The notes under the pieces are model-generated. The model worked only from the letters and a program-made list of their open reading frames with translations. It did not search any database and was not told where the DNA came from. The position numbers and the translations under genes are program-made. DNA of 64,000 nucleotides from Tabrizicola thermarum. Its GTDB lineage: Bacteria; Pseudomonadota; Alphaproteobacteria; Rhodobacterales; Rhodobacteraceae. The DNA lies in contig NZ_QMJY01000076.1 in the NCBI RefSeq assembly GCF_003574395.1, forward strand, positions 1-64,000, read 5' to 3'. How positions within the stretch are numbered: position 1 is the stretch's first letter; each line of letters starts with the position of its first letter. This document shows positions 26,003-33,585 of this stretch, in pieces.

Positions 26003-27130
26003 TCACGCGGGCGTGTCCGGCGGGGCGTCGGCGGGTCGGGTATTCCGCCATTGGGCGAGATGGGGGCCGATGGCGCGGCGCCAGGTGCGGGGGGCAAGGG
26101 CCAGGGCGCAGGCGAGGGGCAGGGGCCAGGGCAGGCGGGGGGCCTCGGTCGCGGGCGGCAGGTCCAGCGCGGGGAAGGCGCGCGCGGGGTGGACGTGGTG
26201 GTCGGAATGGCGCGGGGCGTTCAGCATCATGGCGGAGGTGAACCAATGCGCGGTGTTCCAGCTGTGGGCGGGGCCGACGGGCTCCAGCTTGCCGTCGGCG
26301 CGTCGGGCGCGGGTGAGGCCGTAGTGCTGGACGTAGTCGGACAGGAGGATCTGGCTTTGGGCGTGGAGTGCGAGGGCAGTCCAGGTCAGAAGGCCGGGAA
26401 GCCCCGCGATCAGGGCGGCGAGGGTCAGGGCCAGCGCGCTGATCCCGAGGTAGAGCGCGTAGGGATGCGGGCCGGAGTGGCCCTTGCGCCGCGCGGTTTC
26501 GGCCAGAAGGCCCTCGCGGAAGCTGCCGATCCAGGCACGGGGGGCAAAGCGGTAGAAGCTTTCGCCCGGTCGCGCGGTATTGGGATCGTCGCGGCTGGCG
26601 ACGCGGGCGTGGTGGACCAGCCGGTGGGCGCTGGCGTGCTGGCCGAAGAGGAGCCAGGCGTAGACAGCCGCACCAAGGCGGAACAGCCAGCGGTTGGGGC
26701 GGTGGATCAGCTCATGCGCCGCGGGGTGGGCGACCTGGCCCAGCCAGAAGCCGGTGGCGAGGAAGAGAAGGACCCGTTCCAGGCTAGTGAGTGCCGAGGG
26801 ACCGGCGATGGCCCAGGTGGCCAGGGGCAGGAGGACAAGCGCCCCGAGGCCCGCAGCCACCAGCAGGGCATTGGCGGCGGGAAACTCGGCATCCTCGGTC
26901 CGGCCCGGGGTGAGCGGGATCAGCTGGTCGAGGAGGAGGGTCAGCACTGCCATGTAAAGGAAGGCAGACCAGAGCCAGAGCCCGCCGAAGCCCGCGCCAA
27001 GCCCGATCAGCGCCACGGGGCCGAGGGCGGCGGTGGCGAAGGCGGCAAGGGGCAGGGGGCGGGCTTGCAACGGGGCCTGGTCCGGTTGAGGCTGGGGGAC
27101 GGAGACTGCGGAGGTGGCTATGCCGGACAA
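26003..27130 (-). CDS. alkB: Alkane 1-monooxygenase/AlkB-type membrane di-iron hydroxylase
   Basis: Integral-membrane non-haem di-iron enzyme that hydroxylates terminal methyl groups of alkanes or related chains. The His boxes are all present: HELIH (139-143), HxxxHH in AHRLVHHARV (H169, H173, H174), the YVQHYGL motif near 266-272 and RHSDHHVHP (307-315). Six or so hydrophobic segments surround them. Length (375) is near the usual 380-410. No rubredoxin or rubredoxin reductase gene is adjacent, so electrons must come from elsewhere. The frame opens at TTG 27130, overlapping the divergent neighbour's start; no ATG exists before residue 60, so the start is uncertain (another TTG at codon 21). 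Desaturase-like relatives cannot be excluded. Confidence 0.82.
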   Translation of the reverse strand: MSGIATSAVSVPQPQPDQAPLQARPLPLAAFATAALGPVALIGLGAGFGGLWLWSAFLYMAVLTLLLDQLIPLTPGRTEDAEFPAANALLVAAGLGALVLLPLATWAIAGPSALTSLERVLLFLATGFWLGQVAHPAAHELIHRPNRWLFRLGAAVYAWLLFGQHASAHRLVHHARVASRDDPNTARPGESFYRFAPRAWIGSFREGLLAETARRKGHSGPHPYALYLGISALALTLAALIAGLPGLLTWTALALHAQSQILLSDYVQHYGLTRARRADGKLEPVGPAHSWNTAHWFTSAMMLNAPRHSDHHVHPARAFPALDLPPATEAPRLPWPLPLACALALAPRTWRRAIGPHLAQWRNTRPADAPPDTPA

Positions 27131-27824
27131 GTTGGTCGAAACGCTGGCGCTTGCAACTGCCTTCTTGTCGCTGGCGTCGGCGCTGGCCTACTGGCTGGCC
27201 TTTGCCACGCGGGAGGTCAAGGGGATGGCGGGGGCGGTGGTCAAGACCGCCTCGACGGCGCTTATGGCCGGGCTGGCGCTGGCGATGTCGCCGGGCGGCT
27301 GGTTCTGGCTGATCCCCCTTGGCCTCGCGCTGGGGGCGCTGGGCGATCTGTTCCTGGCGCTGGGCGGGGTGCGGCGGTTCCTGGCCGGCGTCGCGGCCTT
27401 CGGGCTGGGGCATCTGGCCTATGCGGGGGGCTTTCTGTGGCGGTCGGGAGAGATCGGCCCTGACGGGGTGTCGTTGCCCGAGGGGATGGTGCTGGCGGGG
27501 CTTCTGGCGCTGCTTGGCTCGACCGAGGTCTGGCTGGCCCCGCGCACGGGCGCCTTGCGCCAGCCGGTGCGCGGCTATGTCGGGCTGATCGGCCTGATGG
27601 GGGTGTCGGCCCTTTTCCTGCCGGCGCATCCGGGGCAGGGGGTGCTGCGGCTGGGGGCGGGGCTGTTCATCCTGTCGGATCTGATGCTGGCGTTGCAGCT
27701 TTTCGTGGTGACGGCGCCCGCGACGCGGCGGGCTTTGGCCCTGGCGCTCTGGCCCGCCTACTGGGCCGGTCAGGCGCTGATCCTGCGGGGTGCGCTGGAC
27801 TACGCGGGCCTCGGTCCGGGCTGA
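27120..27824 (+). CDS. YhhN/TMEM86-family lysoplasmalogenase-like membrane protein
   Basis: The family hydrolyses the vinyl-ether bond of lysoplasmalogens in animals; bacterial members have little biochemical characterisation. The 234-residue protein has about eight hydrophobic segments and the family motifs ALGDLFLALGGVRRF and FGLGHLAYAGGF near residues 75-105, then LILSDLMLAL-like FILSDLMLALQLF near 186. I prefer ATG 27120, five bases after GGAGG, over the GTG at 27114. The start overlaps that of the divergent alkB frame by about 11 bases, so the two share a control region or one start is misplaced. Confidence 0.78.
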   Translation: MPDKLVETLALATAFLSLASALAYWLAFATREVKGMAGAVVKTASTALMAGLALAMSPGGWFWLIPLGLALGALGDLFLALGGVRRFLAGVAAFGLGHLAYAGGFLWRSGEIGPDGVSLPEGMVLAGLLALLGSTEVWLAPRTGALRQPVRGYVGLIGLMGVSALFLPAHPGQGVLRLGAGLFILSDLMLALQLFVVTAPATRRALALALWPAYWAGQALILRGALDYAGLGPG

Positions 27825-27885
27825 TGGCCTTCCAAAGACCGGGCAAAGCGACTAGGTGAAGGGAAACAGCCGGGAGAGCCTGCCC

Positions 27886-29070
27886 ATGTCGTTCTTCAAG
27901 AAGCTCAAGGAGCGGATGTTCCGGTCTTCGGACAAGATCGGTGAGGGGCTGGAGGCGCTGGTCGCCGAGGGCGCGGACGACCCGAAAGAGCCGCCGCGCG
28001 AGGTGCCCGACGCGGTGCCGGAACTGCCCGAGCCCCCGGCCCCCGAACTGCCCGAACCCGATCTGCCGGAAGTGCCGGTGCCGGAGCTGCCCGAGCCCGA
28101 TCTGCCCGGACCGGAGGAGCCGATGCCTTTCGCACGCGCGGCAACGGTCTCGGTTCCTTCCCCCGACCGCGACCCCGAACCGGCCAGGCCCGGCCTGCTG
28201 GGGCGGCTGTTCGGGCGGACGGTGGCGGATGAGCCCCGGCGCGTGCTGGACGACGCGATGCTGGAAAGCCTGGAGGAGCTTCTGATCCGGGCCGACATGG
28301 GCGTGGATACCGCCGTTCGGGTCACGGCAAACATCGCCGAGGGACGCTTTGGGCGGAAGGTCTCGACCCGCGAGTTGCGCGCGGCGCTGGCCTCGGAAGT
28401 GGCGCGGATCATGGAGCCGGTGGCGCGGCCGATGCCCTTGTATCCGCAGAAGCCGCAGGTCGTGCTGGTGGTGGGGGTGAACGGGTCGGGCAAGACGACC
28501 ACGATCGGCAAGCTGGCCAGCCAGTTCAAGGCCGCCGGCAAGAAGGTGGTGATCGCGGCGGGCGACACCTTCCGTGCGGCGGCGGTGGAACAGTTGCAGA
28601 TCTGGGGACAGCGCGCCGGGGTGCCGGTGCTGACCGCGCCGGAAGGGTCGGATCCGGCGAGCCTTGCCTTCGATGCGCTGACCAGGGCGCGGGCCGAGGG
28701 GGCGGACCTTCTGCTGATCGACACGGCGGGCAGGCTGCAGAACCGGCAGGACCTGATGGAGGAACTGGCCAAGATCGTGCGCGTCATCCGCAAGGTCGAT
28801 CCGACCGCGCCGCACAACACGCTGCTGGTGCTGGACGCGACCACGGGCCAGAACGCCGTGACGCAGGTCGAGATCTTCCGCAAGATCGCGGATGTCTCGG
28901 GTCTGGTGATGACCAAGCTGGACGGGACGGCCAAGGGCGGTGTGCTGGTGGCGCTGGCCGACAGGTTCGGTCTGCCGATCCATGCCATCGGCGTGGGCGA
29001 GCAGATCGACGATCTTGCACCCTTCGACCCCGACGACTTCGCCAGGGCGCTGGTCGGAGCCGAGGGATGA
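27886..29070 (+). CDS. ftsY: Signal recognition particle receptor FtsY
   Basis: Membrane-associated GTPase that docks the signal recognition particle for co-translational insertion of membrane proteins. The 394-residue protein begins MSFFKKLKERMFRSSDKI, a basic amphipathic membrane-binding start. An acidic, proline-rich stretch with repeated PELPEP/PDLPE units covers residues 43-80. The NG domain follows: helical N domain (about 105-180), P-loop GVNGSGKTT (197-205), the DTFRAAAVEQL motif, DTAGRLQNRQDLMEEL and TKLDGTAKGG. I chose ATG 27886 (after CGGGAGAG) over an upstream frame start. The stop overlaps the start of a 45-codon ORF. Confidence 0.96.
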   Translation: MSFFKKLKERMFRSSDKIGEGLEALVAEGADDPKEPPREVPDAVPELPEPPAPELPEPDLPEVPVPELPEPDLPGPEEPMPFARAATVSVPSPDRDPEPARPGLLGRLFGRTVADEPRRVLDDAMLESLEELLIRADMGVDTAVRVTANIAEGRFGRKVSTRELRAALASEVARIMEPVARPMPLYPQKPQVVLVVGVNGSGKTTTIGKLASQFKAAGKKVVIAAGDTFRAAAVEQLQIWGQRAGVPVLTAPEGSDPASLAFDALTRARAEGADLLLIDTAGRLQNRQDLMEELAKIVRVIRKVDPTAPHNTLLVLDATTGQNAVTQVEIFRKIADVSGLVMTKLDGTAKGGVLVALADRFGLPIHAIGVGEQIDDLAPFDPDDFARALVGAEG

Positions 29071-29204
29071 TCCGCGCGGGTCTTCTGACTTTGGCGCTGG
29101 CCGGTCGGGCGCCGAGCGGGGGGGCGGACAATCTGGCAGAGGCTGCCCCCCTGTTGCAGGGCGTCGTGCTGGATGTGGACTGGACACATTCCGATGCGCC
29201 GTGA
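29067..29204 (+). CDS. 45-codon ORF between ftsY and a secreted protein gene, remnant-like
   Basis: An ATG overlaps the ftsY stop (ATGA, 29067-29070) and opens a 45-residue frame ending at 29204, overlapping the start of the next gene by 11 bases. The N-terminus is signal-peptide-like (MIRAGLLTLALAGRAP) and the last residues, LLQGVVLDVDW, match LFSGAVLAVDW from the C-terminus of the following protein at 7 of 11 positions. It looks like a shortened paralogue with signal and tail kept and middle lost, or a genuine small protein coupled to ftsY. Too short for confident calling. Confidence 0.45.
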   Translation: MIRAGLLTLALAGRAPSGGADNLAEAAPLLQGVVLDVDWTHSDAP

Positions 29205-30066
29205 ACTGGGCCTTGTCCTTGCGCTTTTGTGCGGGCCGGTCATGGCCGAACCGGCCGCTTGCCCGCAGCTTCTGGCCGCGCTGGAAAGCGCGACCGGCAC
29301 CCGCATCACGGCACCGCCATCGGGGACGGAAGACGGCTGGTGCGTCTTCGACCGGGCGGTGCTGAAGGCTGACGGGGCGCCCGATCTGGTGGCCGAACGG
29401 CTGAGACTGCGCGGCGACCTGGACGAGGGTGCGCTGGTGAGCCTTGCGGTCAGGGCGGGTGGCGTCCGCGTCTCGCCCGGCCTCGGGCAGCGCGACCTGG
29501 ACCCGGTGCTGCGCGAGGCTCTGCGCTTGCAGACGGCCGAGGTGGCCCTTGACGCGACGGTCGGGCCGGAGGGAATCGCGCTGCGCGATGGGGTGGTGCG
29601 GCTGTCGGGCGGCTCGGAGCTGGCGGTCGCGGCGGATATCGCCGGGGTGGGGATCTCGGCGGGGTCGCTGATGCTGGGGCGGCTGACCTGGGCGAGGCTG
29701 GACTGGCGCAACGACGGCAAGCTGCTGCGTCCGGTGCTGCAAGCCTGGGGCGAGGGTCTGGCCGACGGCGCGGCGCGCGGGGCGGCGGCGATCGACGCAA
29801 GCCGGGCGACGCTGCGGCAGATCGTCGGCAACCTGCCCGAGGCCCTTGTGCCCGAGGACGGGGCGGGGCAGCTGAAGCGGCTGATCGACGCGCTGCCGCA
29901 GGGTCGGGGGCGGCTTGTGCTGGAGCTGTCGCGGCCCGGAGGGATCGGCGCGGCAGAGCTGGGGGTTGCGGCGCTGTCCCGGGACCCGCTTGGCCCCGAA
30001 GCGCTGGCGCGGCTGTTCTCTGGCGCGGTGCTGGCGGTGGACTGGCAGCCGGGACTGGCCCCTTGA
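29194..30066 (+). CDS. Secreted protein of unknown function
   Basis: Not recognised. The 290-residue precursor starts MRRELGLVLALLCGPVMAEP, a Sec signal peptide with cleavage near residue 18. The mature protein has two Cys close to the N-terminus (ACPQLL and DGWCVFD), is dominated by alternating hydrophobic and polar residues suggestive of a beta-rich fold with lipid-transfer-like repeats (LRLQTAEVALDATVGPEGI), and ends ARLFSGAVLAVDWQPGLAP. It is flanked by ftsY and an EamA transporter with overlapping codons, so it belongs to the ftsY transcription unit. An envelope role is inferred only from the signal peptide. Confidence 0.75.
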   Translation: MRRELGLVLALLCGPVMAEPAACPQLLAALESATGTRITAPPSGTEDGWCVFDRAVLKADGAPDLVAERLRLRGDLDEGALVSLAVRAGGVRVSPGLGQRDLDPVLREALRLQTAEVALDATVGPEGIALRDGVVRLSGGSELAVAADIAGVGISAGSLMLGRLTWARLDWRNDGKLLRPVLQAWGEGLADGAARGAAAIDASRATLRQIVGNLPEALVPEDGAGQLKRLIDALPQGRGRLVLELSRPGGIGAAELGVAALSRDPLGPEALARLFSGAVLAVDWQPGLAP

Positions 30067-30962
30067 GCGAGATCCTGCGGTCGGTCCAGGGGACCGCAGC
30101 GGGGCATGACCTTGCGCTGGCGCTGGCGCTGCTGGCGGCGGTGCTGCACGCGCTCTTCGGAGCCTTGCAGAAGGGGCGGCACGATCCCTGGCTGAGCCGT
30201 GCGGCGATCGACGTGAGCTACGGGGTGATCGCCGCGCCTTTCGCGCTGTTCGTGGTGCCCTGGCCGGAGCCGCACATGTGGCCGATCTTCGCGGGCGCCT
30301 TCGCGATCCATGCGGTCTACAAGGTCTTGCAGGCGATGACCTACACGCGGGGGGCCTTCACCGTGGTCTATCCGGTGGTGCGCGGCACGGGGCCGTTCTT
30401 TACCGTGATCGGGGCGGGGATCGTCTTCGGCGAGAGTTTCGCCCCCGGCCAGTGGGCGGGGCTGGCGCTGCTGGTCGGCGGCATCCTTGGGCTGGCGGCC
30501 TGGAACCTGCGCCATGTCACGGTGGATCGGGCGACGATGGTGCCCGCGCTGGGTCTGGCGGTGGCGACAGGGGCGATGGTGGCGGCCTATACCACCTGTG
30601 ACGCCTATGGCATCCGCGCGACGGCGGACCCGTTCACCTTTCTCGCCTGGTTCTTCATGCTGGACGGGATATTCATCCCGATCGTCACTCACCGGCGCTG
30701 GCGGCAGCTTCCGGCCGCCGAGATCGTTCCCTTGCTCAAGCGGGGTGTATCTGGCGCCTTCGTCGCCTATTTCAGCTTTGGCGCGATCATGCTGGCCACA
30801 CGGCTGGACAAGGTCGGCGAGGCGGCGGTCTTGCGCGAGACTTCGACCGTCTTTGCCGCCTTGATCGGCTGGCTGGTTCTGGGCGAGAAGGTGGGGCCGG
30901 TGCGGACCGGACTGATGGCAGTGATCGCGGCGGGCGCGGTCGTGATGGAATGGGCGGGATAG
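30063..30962 (+). CDS. EamA-type (DMT superfamily) transporter
   Basis: Inner-membrane permease with ten predicted helices in two EamA repeats; 299 residues. Landmarks are LLAAVLHALFGALQKGRHDP, QAMTYTRGAFTVVYPVVRGTGP and, in the second half, RETSTVFAALIGWLVLGEKVG, which is the signature end of EamA repeats. The pattern with VYPVVRG resembles transporters labelled as phosphonate- or amino-acid-related, but substrate is undetermined. The start is a TTG overlapping the preceding stop (TTGA at 30063-30066), implying translational coupling. ispZ follows after 3 bases. Confidence 0.85.
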   Translation: MSEILRSVQGTAAGHDLALALALLAAVLHALFGALQKGRHDPWLSRAAIDVSYGVIAAPFALFVVPWPEPHMWPIFAGAFAIHAVYKVLQAMTYTRGAFTVVYPVVRGTGPFFTVIGAGIVFGESFAPGQWAGLALLVGGILGLAAWNLRHVTVDRATMVPALGLAVATGAMVAAYTTCDAYGIRATADPFTFLAWFFMLDGIFIPIVTHRRWRQLPAAEIVPLLKRGVSGAFVAYFSFGAIMLATRLDKVGEAAVLRETSTVFAALIGWLVLGEKVGPVRTGLMAVIAAGAVVMEWAG

Positions 30963-30965
30963 GCA

Positions 30966-31574
30966 ATGGCGGAACGCAGGATCAACCCGATTCTCAAGCA
31001 GGTGCTGGAACTGGGGCCGACCGTGGTCTTCTTCCTGATCTACATGCGGATCAAGGACGAGACCTACACTCTGGGCGGGACCGACTATTCCGGCTTCATT
31101 GTGGCAGCCCTGATCCTGATCCCGCTGCTTCTTGCCGCAATTTTCACGCTCTGGTTGTTGACGGGCACGATCAGCCGGATGCAGATATTCGTCGGCGTGA
31201 TGGTGGTGGTCTTCGGCGGGCTGACGGCCTGGTTCAACGACGAGCGCTTTTTCAAGATGAAGACGACCATTGTCTACGGCGTCTTCGCGCTGATCCTGGG
31301 TGCGGGGCTGTTGCGCGGGAAAAGCCTGCTGCAATGGGTGATGGCCGAGGCTTTGCCCATGAAACCAGAGGGTTGGATGATCCTGACCCGCAGGCTGGCG
31401 CTGATGTTCGCGGGCCTTGCCATCGCCAACGAGATCATCTGGCGCACGCAGTCGACCGAATTGTGGGTCAAGCTGGAAACCTTTGCCATGCCCGCGGCAT
31501 TGTTTCTGTTCCTGATGCTGAACCTCATGGCGCTGCAACGCTACATCATGGAAGAGCCCGAGGACAAAACCTGA
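30966..31574 (+). CDS. ispZ: Intracellular septation protein A homologue (IspZ/YciB)
   Basis: Inner-membrane protein of the YciB/IspZ family, linked to septum formation and envelope synthesis; molecular activity is unknown. The 202-residue protein has five hydrophobic segments and the family signatures NPILKQVLELGPTVVFFLIY at the N-terminus, the KMKTTIVYGVFALIL segment, the second-half GWMILTRRLALMFAGLAIANE, and the WVKLETFAMPAALFLF region. Length is normal. Gene order ftsY - (secreted protein) - EamA - ispZ is conserved in relatives as far as I recall. The ATG is three bases after the EamA stop. Confidence 0.92.
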   Translation: MAERRINPILKQVLELGPTVVFFLIYMRIKDETYTLGGTDYSGFIVAALILIPLLLAAIFTLWLLTGTISRMQIFVGVMVVVFGGLTAWFNDERFFKMKTTIVYGVFALILGAGLLRGKSLLQWVMAEALPMKPEGWMILTRRLALMFAGLAIANEIIWRTQSTELWVKLETFAMPAALFLFLMLNLMALQRYIMEEPEDKT

Positions 31575-31671
31575 CGCCTTCCACAGGAATGCCCCGTAAC
31601 GGGCAGGGTTCTGCCCCAGACCTGCCTTGAAGCATCGCTAAACCCAAGGCTGAGCCTGAGGGAGAAGACCG

Positions 31672-32307
31672 ATGCACCGCACCCCGTTCGATCTGGTCCG
31701 CCTGTTCCTGAGCCTGTTCCAGGACCTGCCGCCGCTGTCGCGGTCGCTTTACCTGCCGGGTGCGGTTCTTCTGCTGGGTTATCCGCTGCTGTCGGTGGCC
31801 TTCGGATCCGATCATTCGGCCAACGCCTTCGCCACGGCCTTTCTGGCCGCGCTGGCCGTGCGGATCGCGATGGGCTTCGAAGGCATGGTGCGGCGGCTGC
31901 TGACCCGCTATTCGGTCGGCCGGACCATCGTCTTCGCGCTGGCCTTCGCGGGTGTGCCGCTGGTGGTGCTGGCGCTGGCCAATGATCCGCTGTGGTGCCA
32001 GCGGATGCAGAGCCTGTTCTATGTGGTGATCGGCGGCATCTTCCTGCAGGACGTGCTGAACGGCCGCACCGCCACTGCCGCAAGTTTCTGGCCGGACGCA
32101 GAGATGCGCGACCACCTGCCGAACCTGACCCGGATCATGGTGGTCTACAACTTCACCTTCCTGCTTCTGAACGAGACCATGATCCGCATCACCGAGCCGT
32201 CGCATTGGCTGCTGTTCTGGGCCGTGCTGCCGGTCATCGGGCACATGGTGCTGCGGGCGATGGTGCTGACGGTGATCAACCTGGACGACAATGGTCACAG
32301 GGCCTGA
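31672..32307 (+). CDS. Membrane protein of unknown function
   Basis: Not recognised. The 211-residue protein has six likely membrane segments (about 30-48, 52-70, 84-103, 112-130, 155-170, 178-200). A conserved-looking cytoplasmic stretch GFEGMVRRLLTRYSVGRT lies between the second and third. No catalytic motif is visible. The ATG has a usable AGGGAG upstream (GAGGGAGAAGACC). It lies about 100 bases after ispZ in the same direction and ends before a bidirectional terminator, so it closes the ftsY-ispZ group. Confidence 0.7.
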   Translation: MHRTPFDLVRLFLSLFQDLPPLSRSLYLPGAVLLLGYPLLSVAFGSDHSANAFATAFLAALAVRIAMGFEGMVRRLLTRYSVGRTIVFALAFAGVPLVVLALANDPLWCQRMQSLFYVVIGGIFLQDVLNGRTATAASFWPDAEMRDHLPNLTRIMVVYNFTFLLLNETMIRITEPSHWLLFWAVLPVIGHMVLRAMVLTVINLDDNGHRA

Positions 32308-32361
32308 GCCGCTCGGCCCCCGGAATTCAGCCGAAGGACTTTAACCCCAAAGACCTTTGCC

Positions 32362-32388
32362 AAGGGCGCCGCAGGGCGCCCTTTCTTA
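32362..32388. terminator. Bidirectional intrinsic terminator
   Basis: AAGGGCGCC, loop GCAG, GGCGCCCTT: a 9-bp stem with TTTCTT on the plus strand. On the minus strand the AAGGG arm is followed by a purine/pyrimidine mixed tract, so it is stronger for the plus-strand membrane protein gene. It lies between convergent genes (ends at 32307 and 32386). Confidence 0.8.
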
Positions 32389-33504
32389 TTGCGGCAGCAC
32401 GCAGGCGGTCCTTTTCACATCCATGCACCGCCGCAGCGCGGTCAGGACGGCGGCCGGAGTGTTCGACAGGGGCAGGAAGCCCAGTTCGGACAGCTTTCGG
32501 GCATAGGTCTTCGACAAGGCCGGATCGAGCCCGAGTGCCGCGTCATAGTTCGCATAGGCATCGTCCATCCGCCCCAGCGCAGCGTCGATCCGGGCAAGGG
32601 TGTCGTGGTAGGCCGCCTCCATCCGCCGGCCGTTCGGGTTCCGGCGCAGGCTCTGACTGACCTGATCCGCCTCGGCCGCCTTGCCGTCGGCAAGCAGCGC
32701 GCGGGCCTGCACATTGGCTGCGGCAAGGCTGTCGGGATAGCGCTGCAACAGGGCGGCGGCTTCGGCGGCAAGCTGGGCAGGGGGGGCATATTCGCCAAGC
32801 GCGAGCAGTCGGCGCGACAGGATGTCTTCCTCGATGGCGGGATTGCTGGCGGTGACCACGCCGGGGCGCAGCGCCTCGTCCGCGACGGCGACCAGGTCCT
32901 GCGGGCGCCCCAGGGCCGCCAGCGCCGCAAGCTTGTTGCGATAGGCGTTCTGGTAGCCGGGTGCCAGCGCGATGGCGGTGTCGAAATAGGACAGCGCCTC
33001 TTCCGCGCGACCAAGGTCGATCAGGCAGCGGCCCTTGATCTCGTTGGCATAGGCATATTGCGGGTCCAGCCGCAGCGCGTTGTCGGCGTCATCCGAACAG
33101 CGCTGCCCCTCGCGCAACTGCCACCAGGCCTCGGCCCGGTTGGCCCAGGCGGAAATGTAGTCCTCGGTCGCCAGCGCGGCCGAGTAATGTGCCAGCGCCC
33201 CCGCCACGTCGCCCTGGTCATAGCGGACATTGCCCAGTTCCACCCAGATCCAGGCATTGGCCGCCGAGAGCGCGATGGCCTGTTGCAGCGTGGCCGCGGC
33301 CTCGTCCAGCTGGCCGAGCATCCGCTGCGCCTCGCCCTTCAGCGCAAGGGCCATGGCGGCGCTGTCGGAGCTGTCGGCGGCCTGAAAGGCCTGGTCGCAC
33401 AGCGTGATCTGGGTCTCAAAGTCGGCGCTGCGGTCTTCGCAGGTCTGCGCGACGGCGGGAAGGGTGGGGGACACTGTCGCAAGGACAAGGAGAAGGCGGC
33501 GCAT
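32386..33504 (-). CDS. Secreted tetratricopeptide-repeat protein
   Basis: The 372-residue precursor has a signal peptide (MRRLLLVLATVSPTLPAVAQ). From about residue 45 it consists of TPR units: AMALALKGEAQRMLGQLDEAAATLQQAIAL, then WIWVELGNVRYDQGDVAGALAHYSAAL, YANEIKGRCLIDLGRAEEALSYFDTAIAL and further degenerate copies to about 330 (each unit written here is a fragment of the repeat). The N-terminus has a Cys pair (TCED and LCDQ) and the C-terminus another (RCMD and ACVL), possible disulfides. TPR proteins bind partner peptides; the partner is unknown. Faces a terminator shared with the preceding convergent gene. Confidence 0.82.
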   Translation of the reverse strand: MRRLLLVLATVSPTLPAVAQTCEDRSADFETQITLCDQAFQAADSSDSAAMALALKGEAQRMLGQLDEAAATLQQAIALSAANAWIWVELGNVRYDQGDVAGALAHYSAALATEDYISAWANRAEAWWQLREGQRCSDDADNALRLDPQYAYANEIKGRCLIDLGRAEEALSYFDTAIALAPGYQNAYRNKLAALAALGRPQDLVAVADEALRPGVVTASNPAIEEDILSRRLLALGEYAPPAQLAAEAAALLQRYPDSLAAANVQARALLADGKAAEADQVSQSLRRNPNGRRMEAAYHDTLARIDAALGRMDDAYANYDAALGLDPALSKTYARKLSELGFLPLSNTPAAVLTALRRCMDVKRTACVLPQ

Positions 33505-33585
33505 GGGGGCTTTCGCGGCTGGGTCCGGGACGGTGGGGCGAGCGTCCTTCAGCCGGTGGGGAAAATCAAGTGCGGCCAGGCGGCG

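Noticed and set aside
27852-31538. Long minus-strand open frame across ftsY, the secreted protein and ispZ
   Set aside because: Antisense shadow: low-complexity Arg/Ser/Pro/His composition, no start signal, and overlap with four recognisable genes in the other direction.
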